This document shows positions 42,101-57,100 of a stretch of DNA of 64,000 bases, piece after piece. Every line of letters starts with the position of its first letter. Position 1 is the stretch's first letter. The notes under the pieces were generated by a model. The model ran no database searches. It was not told the DNA's origin and saw only the letters and a list, made by a program, of their open reading frames with translations. The DNA is from Anisakis pegreffii (taxonomy: Eukaryota; Nematoda; Chromadorea; Rhabditida; Anisakidae), in the NCBI GenBank assembly GCA_035041965.1, contig JAPYMA010003011.1:186001-250000 (forward strand), given 5' to 3'. Both the position numbers and the translations under genes were made by a program.

Positions 42101-45100
42101 AATACGATTCCATGTCAGTTTGGATGGTGGAATATTGCGATACAAAATCAATGGTTTAGCAGCCGTGCAATATGGATTGCATACCTCTGGAAATGCACTT
42201 GATGACAACCGACGGCAATATGCGACCAGAATCTCTCGAAAGTGTTACGCCAAGCATTGTTGCGCATACTGTTGTCATTTTTGTGCAGAATTCTTTGCCG
42301 TATTTTGCTACGCACAGGTCGACAATCACCTCTGCAAACAAAAACAAAACAAATAACGTCCAGTGAGCACATTTCAATACTGCAGGAGCGAGCATAGTGA
42401 CATCGAATACAATGTTTCATTCCTTTTACTCGAAACAGAAAACGGGAACACCAATTGCGCTCGAAAAACAAAACAAATGCCTACCTGATTTCATACATAT
42501 GACGATCTCCTTGGGTAGTTCGTATAGAGTTCCGGGCTGGTGTGGCACGGTAGCGATTCTCTGCATTTGATAGCATTTTGTTTCCAGCTTGTCACAGAAC
42601 TCAGCTCCAAACTTCGCCCTACATGTTGCTAACGGATTCTCTGAAAATTTATCTTGTTCACGACTTTCAACCTCAGTTTGGCGCTCACCACGGAGTGCGC
42701 ACTGAAAAGCAAGAAAGCGATTATTACGGCCTACACCATAACAAACGCATACCTTCGGATATACACTTGATGACAGCTGAAGGTAGTATTCGACCGGACT
42801 CAACTGTGATCGTCACACGAAGCATTGTCGCACATGTTTTTTCCAATTTCGTGCAAAATTCTTTACCATATTTAGCTTCACATGAGTCGACAACCTCTTC
42901 TAAAAACAACACAATGACTGATGATCGGCCAATCCATCTCCTCATGATACATGGAATGTCTAATCAATGAATGCATGTGGTATGCAAATGAATACCTGAT
43001 TTCATGCAAATGATGATCGCTTCCGGTAATTCAACGAGAACGCCAGCTACACGTCTCACCACAGGGATGTTCAGCAATTTGTAGCAACGTGCTTCTAGCT
43101 TCTCGCAAAACACTTGATCGAATTTCATTCTGCACGTTGCAATCGGATGCTCTGAAATGTGATGCGTTCAATCGTGAATCAATGCTCGTCATTGCTGGCC
43201 AAACAACATTTCGGAAGCGCTCAACTCATCCAACGAATACACTATCTGCATACATGCGATTAAAAATTTCTACCTGTTATCACACATTTGATGACTACTG
43301 ACGGTATAACACGATTCAAACCATTCGACAGTGTTATGCCGAGCATTGATGCGCATGATATTTCCAAGCTTCTACAGTACTCTCTGCCATGTTTATCTAT
43401 GCACGTCCTCAGAACCGTCTCTGTAAAAAAAATTCCCTTCATTGCTGTGGAAAACAGACGGCAGCAAAATGCGCACATGTTGAACGAGTCAGGGCTCGCC
43501 CTATGCCAACTTCTCGCACGAATGATGAGAAAGCTAATCGAACGAACGAGCGCAAAGCTGAAACCTGTTGTTACGCAGATGGCGACTTCCTGTGGTAATT
43601 CGTACAGAGTTCCAGGTTGACGATTGACGAAGGGCATATTTTGCAATTCGTAGCAACGTTCTTCGATCTTCCTACAGAACTCTTCGCCATATTTCACTAT
43701 GCACGTCGCCAATGGATCTTCTGTAAATGGCTTTCTTTGAATGCACAGAAAAATTCATTTCCTCGAGAACGCAATGCTTGCACACATGTTATTCATCCAC
43801 TGCATTCTATTGTCGTTCGATCACTCACGTCGTCAATCGAAAACTCTCATCCAATACGATTCCATGTCAGTTTGGATGGTGGAATATTGCGATACAAAAT
43901 CAATGGTTTAGCAGCCGTGCAATATGGATTGCATACCTCTGGAAATGCACTTGATGACAACCGACGGCAATATGCGACCAGAATCTCTCGAAAGTGTTAC
44001 GCCAAGCATTGTTGCGCATACTGTTGTCATTTTTGTGCAGAATTCTTTGCCGTATTTTGCTACGCACAGGTCGACAATCACCTCTGCAAACAAAAACAAA
44101 ACAAATAACGTCCAGTGAGCACATTTCAATACTGCAGGAGCGAGCATAGTGACATCGAATACAATGTTTCATTCCTTTTACTCGAAACAGAAAACGGGAA
44201 CACCAATTGCGCTCGAAAAACAAAACAAATGCCTACCTGATTTCATACATATGACGATCTCCTTGGGTAGTTCGTATAGAGTTCCGGGCTGGTGTGGCAC
44301 GGTAGCGATTCTCTGCATTTGATAGCATTTTGTTTCCAGCTTGTCACAGAACTCAGCTCCAAACTTCGCCCTACATGTTGCTAACGGATTCTCTGAAAAT
44401 TTATCTTGTTCACGACTTTCAACCTCAGTTTGGCGCTCACCACGGAGTGCGCACTGAAAAGCAAGAAAGCGATTATTACGGCCTACACCATAACAAACGC
44501 ATACCTTCGGATATACACTTGATGACAGCTGAAGGTAGTATTCGACCGGACTCAACTGTGATCGTCACACGAAGCATTGTCGCACATGTTTTTTCCAATT
44601 TCGTGCAAAATTCTTTACCATATTTAGCTTCACATGAGTCGACAACCTCTTCTAAAAACAACACAATGACTGATGGAATAGTCATATAAGATCGGCCAAT
44701 CCATCTCCTCATGATACATGGAATGTCTAATCAATGAATGCATGTGGTATGCAAATGAATACCTGATTTCATGCAAATGATGATCGCTTCCGGTAATTCA
44801 ACGAGAACGCCAGCTACACGTCTCACCACAGGGATGTTCAGCAATTTGTAGCAACGTGCTTCTAGCTTCTCGCAAAACACTTGATCGAATTTCATTCTGC
44901 ACGTTGCAATCGGATGCTCTGAAATGTGATGCGTTCAATCGTGAATCAATGCTCGTCATTGCTGGCCAAACAACATTTCGGAAGCGCTCAACTCATCCAA
45001 CGAATACACTATCTGCATACATGCGATTAAAAATTTCTACCTGTTATCACACATTTGATGACTACTGACGGTATAACACGATTCAAACCATTCGACAGTG

Positions 45101-48100
45101 TTATGCCGAGCATTGATGCGCATGATATTTCCAAGCTTCTACAGTACTCTCTGCCATGTTTATCTATGCACGTCCTCAGAACCGTCTCTGTAAAAAAAAT
45201 TCCCTTCATTGCTGTGGAAAACAGACGGCAGCAAAATGCGCACATGTTGAACGAGTCAGGGCTCGCCCTATGCCAACTTCTCGCACGAATGATGAGAAAG
45301 CTAATCGAACGAACGAGCGCAAAGCTGAAACCTGTTGTTACGCAGATGGCGACTTCCTGTGGTAATTCGTACAGAGTTCCAGGTTGACGATTGACGAAGG
45401 GCATATTTTGCAATTCGTAGCAACGTTCTTCGATCTTCCTACAGAACTCTTCGCCATATTTCACTATGCACGTCGCCAATGGATCTTCTGTAAATGGCTT
45501 TCTTTGAATGCACAGAAAAATTCATTTCCTCGAGAACGCAATGCTTGCACACATGTTATTCATCCACTGCATTCTATTGTCGTTCGATCACTCACGTCGT
45601 CAATCGAAAACTCTCATCCAATACGATTCCATGTCAGTTTGGATGGTGGAATATTGCGATACAAAATCAATGGTTTAGCAGCCGTGCAATATGGATTGCA
45701 TACCTCTGGAAATGCACTTGATGACAACCGACGGCAATATGCGACCAGAATCTCTCGAAAGTGTTACGCCAAGCATTGTTGCGCATACTGTTGTCATTTT
45801 TGTGCAGAATTCTTTGCCGTATTTTGCTACGCACAGGTCGACAATCACCTCTGCAAACAAAAACAAAACAAATAACGTCCAGTGAGCACATTTCAATACT
45901 GCAGGAGCGAGCATAGTGACATCGAATACAATGTTTCATTCCTTTTACTCGAAACAGAAAACGGGAACACCAATTGCGCTCGAAAAACAAAACAAATGCC
46001 TACCTGATTTCATACATATGACGATCTCCTTGGGTAGTTCGTATAGAGTTCCGGGCTGGTGTGGCACGGTAGCGATTCTCTGCATTTGATAGCATTTTGT
46101 TTCCAGCTTGTCACAGAACTCAGCTCCAAACTTCGCCCTACATGTTGCTAACGGATTCTCTGAAAATTTATCTTGTTCACGACTTTCAACCTCAGTTTGG
46201 CGCTCACCACGGAGTGCGCACTGAAAAGCAAGAAAGCGATTATTACGGCCTACACCATAACAAACGCATACCTTCGGATATACACTTGATGACAGCTGAA
46301 GGTAGTATTCGACCGGACTCAACTGTGATCGTCACACGAAGCATTGTCGCACATGTTTTTTCCAATTTCGTGCAAAATTCTTTACCATATTTAGCTTCAC
46401 ATGAGTCGACAACCTCTTCTAAAAACAACACAATGACTGATGGAATAGTCATATAAGATCGGCCAATCCATCTCCTCATGATACATGGAATGTCTAATCA
46501 ATGAATGCATGTGGTATGCAAATGAATACCTGATTTCATGCAAATGATGATCGCTTCCGGTAATTCAACGAGAACGCCAGCTACACGTCTCACCACAGGG
46601 ATGTTCAGCAATTTGTAGCAACGTGCTTCTAGCTTCTCGCAAAACACTTGATCGAATTTCATTCTGCACGTTGCAATCGGATGCTCTGAAATGTGATGCG
46701 TTCAATCGTGAATCAATGCTCGTCATTGCTGGCCAAACAACATTTCGGAAGCGCTCAACTCATCCAACGAATACACTATCTGCATACATGCGATTAAAAA
46801 TTTCTACCTGTTATCACACATTTGATGACTACTGACGGTATAACACGATTCAAACCATTCGACAGTGTTATGCCGAGCATTGATGCGCATGATATTTCCA
46901 AGCTTCTACAGTACTCTCTGCCATGTTTATCTATGCACGTCCTCAGAACCGTCTCTGTAAAAAAAAATTCCCTTCATTGCTGTGGAAAACAGACGGCAGC
47001 AAAATGCGCACATGTTGAACGAGTCAGGGCTCGCCCTATGCCAACTTCTCGCACGAATGATGAGAAAGCTAATCGAACGAACGAGCGCAAAGCTGAAACC
47101 TGTTGTTACGCAGATGGCGACTTCCTGTGGTAATTCGTACAGAGTTCCAGGTTGACGATTGACGAAGGGCATATTTTGCAATTCGTAGCAACGTTCTTCG
47201 ATCTTCCTACAGAACTCTTCGCCATATTTCACTATGCACGTCGCCAATGGATCTTCTGTAAATGGCTTTCTTTGAATGCACAGAAAAATTCATTTCCTCG
47301 AGAACGCAATGCTTGCACACATGTTATTCATCCACTGCATTCTATTGTCGTTCGATCACTCACGTCGTCAATCGAAAACTCTCATCCAATACGATTCCAT
47401 GTCAGTTTGGATGGTGGAATATTGCGATACAAAATCAATGGTTTAGCAGCCGTGCAATATGGATTGCATACCTCTGGAAATGCACTTGATGACAACCGAC
47501 GGCAATATGCGACCAGAATCTCTCGAAAGTGTTACGCCAAGCATTGTTGCGCATACTGTTGTCATTTTTGTGCAGAATTCTTTGCCGTATTTTGCTACGC
47601 ACAGGTCGACAATCACCTCTGCAAACAAAAACAAAACAAATAACGTCCAGTGAGCACATTTCAATACTGCAGGAGCGAGCATAGTGACATCGAATACAAT
47701 GTTTCATTCCTTTTACTCGAAACAGAAAACGGGAACACCAATTGCGCTCGAAAAACAAAACAAATGCCTACCTGATTTCATACATATGACGATCTCCTTG
47801 GGTAGTTCGTATAGAGTTCCGGGCTGGTGTGGCACGGTAGCGATTCTCTGCATTTGATAGCATTTTGTTTCCAGCTTGTCACAGAACTCAGCTCCAAACT
47901 TCGCCCTACATGTTGCTAACGGATTCTCTGAAAATTTATCTTGTTCACGACTTTCAACCTCAGTTTGGCGCTCACCACGGAGTGCGCACTGAAAAGCAAG
48001 AAAGCGATTATTACGGCCTACACCATAACAAACGCATACCTTCGGATATACACTTGATGACAGCTGAAGGTAGTATTCGACCGGACTCAACTGTGATCGT

Positions 48101-51100
48101 CACACGAAGCATTGTCGCACATGTTTTTTCCAATTTCGTGCAAAATTCTTTACCATATTTAGCTTCACATGAGTCGACAACCTCTTCTAAAAACAACACA
48201 ATGACTGATGGAATAGTCATATAAGGAATAGTCATATAAGATCGGCCAATCCATCTCCTCATGATACATGGAATGTCTAATCAATGAATGCATGTGGTAT
48301 GCAAATGAATACCTGATTTCATGCAAATGATGATCGCTTCCGGTAATTCAACGAGAACGCCAGCTACACGTCTCACCACAGGGATGTTTTCCACATTATA
48401 ACATTGTATCTCGAGATTTTCACAAAATTGCGAGTTATGCCTTACCCGGCACAATGCAAATGGATCCTCTGAAAATTTCCAAACGTTTTCGAAATTTCTA
48501 CAGATATTACGTTAGTTTTCTTGATCTGCTGAGGTTGTGTACATGTTTTTTTTCCTATTCGCAGGGCTGTGTGGGAATCGTGATGCTATAGTTGGTCTGC
48601 TGAGTTCTTTTATCTATCGGATATCGTCTATCTGATTCGTGGTTCAGATAAGAATGAGATCGGACGTCGTACGTCGAAAGCCGGAATTTCAAAAAATATG
48701 GGGCCAGAACTGGTTGATTTTTTGTCCACGTTAGGCATCACTGGTCAGTGCCACAAAGGTAGATTGCCCACAAGGAATCACATATCCATTCATTCCCCAT
48801 TTATTCAAATGTTCAATTTTTCTCGTCTTATAGTTTGTATGAAATCGCCTCTCCAAAACAGCTGTTAATCAGCATTTAAATCACTATTAGTATTAATCGT
48901 TATTCATAAAGGTTAGCTTATCTGGAACCTAGCATTCTGCTGACTAAGTCAACGATGATGAACCAAAGATATGAATGCTTGAAATATGTTTCACTCGCGC
49001 ACATATTAACAAATATAATTTTTAACGAGTGGAAAAGTAAGCATATTCATCTCCTAATTTGGAGAATCGCAGGTGTGTTCAATTCCGTCGAACAGCTAAA
49101 GGAAGACTTGAGTTCAGGAACTGTCTGCTAATAGGAGGCTTGCCGTTATACCGGTGCTTTGTCAGCATGACCAGCAAATTTTTTCCAGTGCACATTTAAA
49201 ATAGCGCTCAGAACAAACCTGTGGATATGCACCGAATTATTAGCGTCGGTAGCGTTCGACTAGAACCAGATGGGATGATTACACCATGGACGGCAGCACA
49301 AGATTTTTCCAACTTCGTACAAAATTCTTCGCCATACTTGACAACACAAGTGTTGATTGCCTGCTCTGAAATCAATGCTGTGAAAAAAAATCAAAGATTA
49401 TCACTGATAAAGTTATCGACAAGGTGATACACGTTGAAGTCGCACAGTCACAGAAATTCCTACGAAGAAAGTCCAATTGAAGCGGTGGTTAAGGGTGGGA
49501 AGAGCCCAACCTGATTCAATGCAGATTTCCACAGCTCGCGGCAATTCATGGAGACTTCCAGAATGATGTCCATCCATATGAATCTGTTGTATTTCATAGC
49601 AACGTGCTTCCATTCTATCACAGTATTCAGCTCCGAATTTTACTCTGCATGTCGCCAAAGGATGATCTAAAATGTACCACGTTTAAACTCCCATGATGGA
49701 GAAAAGTAAAAGATTAAAGTGCAATTCCGTTGCTCTAATACGTCAGCTGTCATACTAGATACCTTTGTGTACGCACTGTACCACAAGTGTTGGCAGAATC
49801 TGATCACCATTTGCTGGAATGGTCACGCCGAGCATCGCTGCACACACTGATACCAGTTTCGTGCAGAATTCCCTGCCGTGTTTGGTTCGACACGCATCAA
49901 TGATTAACTCTGAAAACGTCATTCTCGAAGGAAAATGTCAGCGATTCGCATAGTTCAGGTTTAGCAGGTTCTTCATTACTTTGTAGCGCTACACAGCCGC
50001 CATATATACATGAACAAATTGAAGCAAAGTGTGATATGGGGGCCAAATTTTATCTGCTGTGCGTTTTGAAATCACTTTGAAACGCGCAAGCTCTGAGATC
50101 CAGTTTTCAATAAATAGTCGAATAGCACCAGGCTGTCGAGGATCATAATATTCAGACAATTTAAAAAATTATGGGACCGATATTCGTCCCGATATTTCTT
50201 AACAAAACTAGAAATTCTCATCGAAACGCAGATACTATATTGGAAATTGAAACCTGATTTTATGCATATATCGATCGCCTGAGGTACTTCATATAGTGTC
50301 CCCTGGAGGTGTTCCACGATGGGTACTTTTAGTCCTTTATAGCAACGTTGTTCAAGATCGTCACAAAATTGAGGATTAAATTTGGCTCTGCACATTGCCA
50401 GTGGATGCTCTGGAAAAATTTTTATTACTCAGTTATTGTTTTTCGAGTTAAAATTGACCGATGCATGAACCTGATACCCAAATATACAGTGATATGTGAC
50501 AGTGAATCCTCAGATTATCCAAAAAATTCGAACATGGGAAAGAATGCCAGGACATGTGCCCCATTCAGAACTAGCTCCGTTGTCACGATACTCATCATTT
50601 CATGCTCGTCATCATAAACGCTACAGAACATTGATTGAGCTAACAGTTCTTGAACCTTTTGGCGTGGTAATTAAACGAATAAACCAAAAAGTATGGTGCA
50701 AACGTCAACCTTTCGATACGCACTGAACAACAACATTGGGCAGAATCCGATCGGAGTCAGTCGCCAATGTTACACCGAGCAATGACGCACAAGTTGTTTC
50801 CAGCTTAGAGCAAAACTTCCGACCATATTTCGACACGCACATCTCGACAACCACTCCTGAACAAATACATATGAACCATTGACGTTATTTTGGTATCACT
50901 TAAGGGAACCCACCGTTGCCCATCAATATGTTCATTTTCTCAGAAATACAAAACGAAAAGATTACTTCTGTGTCGGCAAACAAATGAATACCTGATTTCA
51001 TGCACACAACTATTGCCTCCGGTACATGTTGCTGTGTTCCAAGCTGACTTGATACGGGAACCATTCTCGTGAGTTTGTAACACCGAGTTTCCAACGCTTT

Positions 51101-54100
51101 GCAGAATTCGGCCCCATATTTCGCTCGACAGATCGCTATTGGATGCTCTGAAAATTTTTCGCGCTTATAATTTTGCGTTAGACATCAATATGCAACGGCG
51201 AACCCAAATATGATGAGAACTCTTGTTCGTCCTTAGCATGGTTTCATTGTGCTGCATATGCGCCAGTTTGGCGACGGATTTTACAATCTCATCAACTTTG
51301 GAAACTCAAAAGCGTCCATGGCATGGTTCAGTCCGAAATGTTGACTTTGATGAGCCATTGGAAGTAATATTCTTTTCCCGACGAATAGAAACTATTTATA
51401 TCAAACACATGCCTTCGGACATGCACTTGATAACAACCGGTGGCAGAATTTGACCAGAATCAGCTGACAGGGATACACCAAGCATGCTTGCGCATTCTAT
51501 CTCTAGCTTATTGCAGAAATTTTCATCGTATTTCGCTGCACACGAATCGACAATTCCACCTGAAAAGTGAAACAAAATTGAGCCAATCCTGAGAATAATT
51601 GATCAGTGGTTATCGCTCGATAGTGGTATCTCATATTAGTTGGAGTTTGATCAGAATACTGCTTGAGAAGTCCAAATTGATGATAAGAGTTTCTACTGGG
51701 CCGGCATTGATGCTGAAATTCATACCTGATTTTATGCAAACTTCAATTGCATGGGGCAGTTCATAGAGTGTACCGGGCATATGTTCGACAACAGGTATTT
51801 TCTGTATTTTGTAGCAACGACTCTCGAGATTGTCACAGAATTCAGCATCAAATTTTGCTCGACACGTCGCTAATGGATGTTCTAAAATAAGCACATCATC
51901 AAAATGAAGAGGATCATTATGCGAGGAAAGATTATGTGATGATAGTGGCCTTCGCACCCGTCATCAGCTATGTTATTGCAAATGCGGCATATTCATCTGT
52001 TTTACGTGGCTGTGTTCTGACGTCCAGCGGACGTCAGAACAACGGTTGACCATAAGTCAAAGGGTTTGAACCTCCTGTTTCTGTTTGCCATCTTCATATA
52101 ATTGTAATTGTTCACGTCAGTAACTTTACTGAATAATGCTTGACTGTTACTGCCAAGCAATTCAGTCATGAGTAAATTCTCTGGATATGGGTCATGCAAC
52201 CCACTGAAGCAGTGATTGAATAAATATGTCATTGCAGCAATGCACAGGGGTAAATTTTGATATGTTTCTTATAGTCTATGGAATTATACTTAAACTATGC
52301 GCTCAGACGATTCAGTGAACTCTCAGTAGGGATTCAATTCGATACAATCGTAATTCACTAGGATTTCAGTTTTCGTCATTTCTACCCCTTCCCTAATTGT
52401 TGTGTAAATATCTCCATTGTTGCTGTCATGTGTAACTGATGATTAGATTGCTGCCTTCAACCCATATGATTACCGCAATGTTTTGAAAACTCTTCTCAAG
52501 GCTGAGATTCTGAAAAAATCTTTCTGTAGGGTAACCCTCTCAATATTGCGTACTTGTCAAGTGCCTCAGCTGGGGTGAGCAAAGTTGGGAGAATGTCATA
52601 AATGAAATGCTTACCTTTCGATATGCACTGTACAATAACTGCTGGCAGCATTCGACCCGAACCAGCTGGGATGGTTATTCCGAGCATCGTTGCACATGCC
52701 TCTTTCAATTTTGAGCAAAACTTCTCACCGTATTTTGCTTCACAAGAGTCGAAAACTATCTCTGAAAATAATGTGCTTGGAACGTCTGAATAATAATCAG
52801 ATCTGTGAAGAGTTTTCAGATACACTGAATATTATAACTCTTGGACACTAGTAGAACAGTTACTGTTGTCATACGGAATTAATCCATGAACAATGAGATA
52901 TTTACCCGATTTTATGCAGATTTCGATTTCTTGAGGAATTTCGTAAAGAGCTCCAGGTGTACGCTTCATGGCAGGGATTTTCTTTAGCTGGTAACAACGC
53001 TGCTCAACACTGTCACAAAATTCAGCGCCATATTTCGCTCTACACGCCGCCATTGGATGCTCTGAATATACAGTACAGTAGTTATTGGTAAGAAGCGAGA
53101 TACATCAAAATAAGTCAAGGATTTTGAAACCATAGTACTAGTTTCCAAATTTTCAAAAGCCCGTTTTTGTAGAACGACAGTAACCTTCAATATGAATTGA
53201 CAGAATAAGTTATTTGCAAAAAAAGAATACAACCTGAAGAAATGCATTGAATAACAACCGCAGGAAGAATTCGATCCGGACCAGTTGAAATGGTTACACC
53301 AAGCATAACTGCACAAGATAACTCTAGTTTAGTGCAGAACTCTTTTCCATATTTAGACGCGCACGAATCGATAACAATCTCTGAAAAAGAATTATTTGCA
53401 TTTGTACATGAAGCTAACGGCGCTGCACAGGGAAATATCGAAGGAAGACCATTCGAAAAATTTTTGAAATATATAAGACGAATTCCTTCAATCAAAAACA
53501 GGGATAACGTGCTCCATGAGTGATTCTAAAATCAATCCGACGTACTTGATTTCATGCAGATTTCAATCTCCTGTGGTAGATCGTAAAGTCTTCCAGGTTC
53601 GTGGTTCATAACAGACATTTTCAGCAACTTGTAACAACGTTCTTCAAGATTGTTGCAGAATTCGGCACCATATTTCGTCCTGCATGAAGCCAACGGATGT
53701 TCTGAAAATAAGTCCTCTGCAGCGGTTGATCTCAGTGCTTATCTCTCGCTGATTTAATATCGAAGCAGCATGTATTACGCTCCACGCAAATCATTTGTGA
53801 TTAACTTGTGACGTAACAAAATTCGTCGAATTCGTCTGATGTTAGCACTGAACCGTAATAACGCATTCCATAATATTCTCACAATCAATGCATGACACAG
53901 TGAAGTATTAGTATACGCAGTAGCACATTTTGCGAGTGTGTTTCAAGGAAGATGTTTCGGATCTGATCGTCTTTAAAATTACTTGGCTTTTAAACACGAA
54001 TCGTACTTTTGCAGTTGATTCGATCGATTGCCGACTCTTATTTAATGAACCTTAAGCTTATTGCTCCTGGAAAACACTCAAAAATTGTTGAATCAAGTTA

Positions 54101-57100
54101 GTAAACGTTAAATATGGAATATCAGAAACACACCAGTGGATATACACTGTATGACGACTGCAGGTAAAATACGACCAAAGCCATTCGAAACTGTCACATC
54201 AAGCATCGTTGCACATACTTTTTCCAATTTGACGCAGAACTCTCTGCCATGTTTAGCTACGCAAGCTTCGACGACCACTTCTGTAAGGCTCTTAATCATC
54301 ACAACTGAATACCAAAAACATCAAATATAAATTAACCATGGAAATATCAATCGATGCATGGTATATCAAGTGAATGTTTGAATCAGCTACTGGAAATAAG
54401 GCTTAACAAGACGATATTTGTACACATGCGATAACATTGGAACAGTATGCAACAGGAAGATCATAAAATCTGGAGCGATTACAACCTTTAATGGACAGTT
54501 ATCACCATGACTGGTGGTTTATGAATTTATGGAATGTAAAATGAACAATTGAATTCTCTAGTCATCGCTATATCGGAAACCCATCGAAATTGGAAGGAGA
54601 TAATAAATGAATAAACGAATAGAATATAGGCCATGCTAATGACACAGTATGCTTCAAAATTTTACTTTAATACCTGATTTTATGCAGACGTCAACCGCGT
54701 TTGGCAACTCTTGAAGAGTTCCTGGGAGATGCTCCGCGAAAGGTATATTTTGTGATCTATAACACCGTTGCTCAAGATTATCGCAGTATTCTTTGCCGAA
54801 CTTCGCCCTGCACATCGCCAATGAATTCTCTGAAAAAAGAATCGAAATTATGATTCTGAAGATTGACCTTAAGCTGGAAACAGCAATAATATGATGTTTT
54901 TGCACATGCCTGATTTCATGCAGTTGATGACTATAACTGGTAGAATGCGATTAGTATGAGATGAGAGAGTGATTCCAACCATTGATGCACACGATGTCTC
55001 CATGCTGCTGCAGAATTCCATACCGTATTTTGAAGCGCAAGAATCAATCACTATTTCTGTAAGCTTTTTTGAAATTAATATTTCTCGTACAAACTGAAGC
55101 AGTTCTCAAATTGAAGTTGTTTTAGTTTGGTGATTATGATATGAGTTAGTGTTCGAGATAACGTGACAGTTTCGACACATCCCTTGACGGATGGTTTAAG
55201 TTTAGTAATTAAGGGAATGATATTCTACATGTGAAAACATTGTTGAATTATGCTCTCCTACATGTCATAAACACGAGTGTTATATATTGTGATAAAAGCA
55301 CAGGAACTGGACTCTGAAAATTCCTTTCAATATTGCATTCGACCTATTGTTTCGCTCAACAAGGGACCCATTGATTGCTCTCATCTCACATTTTATTCCC
55401 TCTTCTTAATTTCATACCAACTCATCTTATAGACATAAGTGATTCCTTCTCTCGTCTTCAAATCCTCAACACTACTGCTTAACAATTTTCCCAAATGATT
55501 GAATACGGCAGCTCCAATGTTAAACCAGCTATCTACTCATCTCGAACCAGTTAGTTGAAATGTTGAACCAGTTACAGCGATTCACAACATTACTCGCTAG
55601 TCCCGACTCCGTAATCTTCGCCTTATCTACCATTCTTGACGAGCACATTACAGACATCTGCGCCTACACTGTTGATAAATCAACCACTCTGAATAATACC
55701 AAGTTCTTTCTCAATTTCTCTTGTTTCAACCGATCCATTCATTCCTATCAATATGAAGAAGAGTTGTCCACGGTCAACCACGTAACCCCTATATTAGCAG
55801 TCATCTTCATGAACTCTCTTGAAAGAAGCGTTCTATACCTTAATCCAATAGTTTACATTGGTTGTGTACGAAATATTCGTTGCTTGCAGCTCCTCATCTC
55901 AACTTTAGAGCACTTCTAATGCAACGAAAATATATTTACGCAAAATGCGATATGTGTTCTGGAATGTTTTCTGCAATTCACCTATATCTTGCACACTTGA
56001 AACAGCTACAGACGTCGAAAGTAAATCGCACCGAGTGTGGTACGAAATAACAAAATCGAAATGACAACCTGATACAATGCAAATCGCGATTGACGATGGT
56101 AATTCAAATAATGTTCCTGGTCTTGGTTTCACGAATGGTGCATTTTGGATCTTGTAACATCGCATCATGAGTTTGTCACAAAATTCTTCACCAAACTGCG
56201 CTCTACATGCTGCCAAAGGATGCTCTGGAAGAACCGAAAATTCTGAACTATATAAGCAATCATTCAGAAACCGTAAATATATATGAATGCGAAATTGAGT
56301 TTTTCTACAAGCAGTTGTATTATCACGCACATTCATATACCATCTCTGAAAACTGACTCAGTGAAGTTATGAAAGTACCTGATGTTATGCACTTGACTAC
56401 GAGCGTTGATAAAACATGGTCACCATCACCGGAAACACTTACTCCGAGCATTGCATCACACGACGTCTCCATGTTCTTACAGAATTGCCTGCCATATTTG
56501 GCTGCACATGAATCCAGAGCGACCTCTGCAAAAGTGCTGTTTGTTGCGTCGTCTATTGACCTTGTTAAATTATATATTCTCGAGTCGTGCATTGGAACTG
56601 AGATAGCACCGTTCTCAATTCATTCAATAAAGATGGGTTGCTGACCTGATTTAATGCAGATTTCTATAGCCGGTGGTAATTCGCTCAAGGCAGCGGGCTG
56701 ATTGTTAACAACCGGCATATTGCTTAATTTGTAGCAACGCCACTCTAGTTTTTTACATGAATCAACACCGTATATTGCGATGCACATTGCCATCGGTTGC
56801 TCTGAAAGTGTTTGAAAGGTTGCAACTAAAAGCAGGTTGGAATTCAGTTTTGATAAACTTCAAAAAAAAAACATCGACCAAGCAAGAGTAACATCATGAG
56901 GCTTTTTTCCGAGGCTGAAGATGCGAGAATTTCCGAAAGATCTTATGGCGCTCATTACACGGATAATCGCTCTAATTCGTTTGTATTTAATGGTAAGTTG
57001 TTATTACACTTGCTATGTGGTAACAGGGCATCATATGGATGACTTGAACTGGAAGTAGATGTTTAAGTTTTAAAATGATCGTCAAATTATATTTCGCTTC

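Larger units (their letters stand above)
22620..48388 (-). repeat. Near-identical tandem array of six-exon units, about 1.77 kb each
   Basis: Exons and introns repeat almost without change from about 22620 to 48388. Unit starts (3' end of exon a) are at 22611, 24379, 26161, 27928, 29696, 31464, about 33242, 34452, 36220, 37987, 39754, 41522, 43274, 45041 and 46808. Spacings are 1767 or 1768, with 1782 and 1752 where a 15-bp motif is gained or lost, and about 1210 for one deleted unit. In transcript order a unit reads f (A1), e (B2), d (A1), c (B2), b (A2), a (B1). The near-identity of introns points to recent expansion or ongoing homogenisation. Copy number depends on the assembly. Confidence 0.93.

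Noticed and set aside
22620..48388. CRISPR array or bacterial tandem repeat
   Set aside because: Units are 1.77 kb, contain spliced coding exons and have no short repeat/spacer alternation.
55560..55919. 119-codon plus-strand open frame in the 1-kb intron
   Set aside because: No recognisable motif, AT-rich and isolated; most likely chance.
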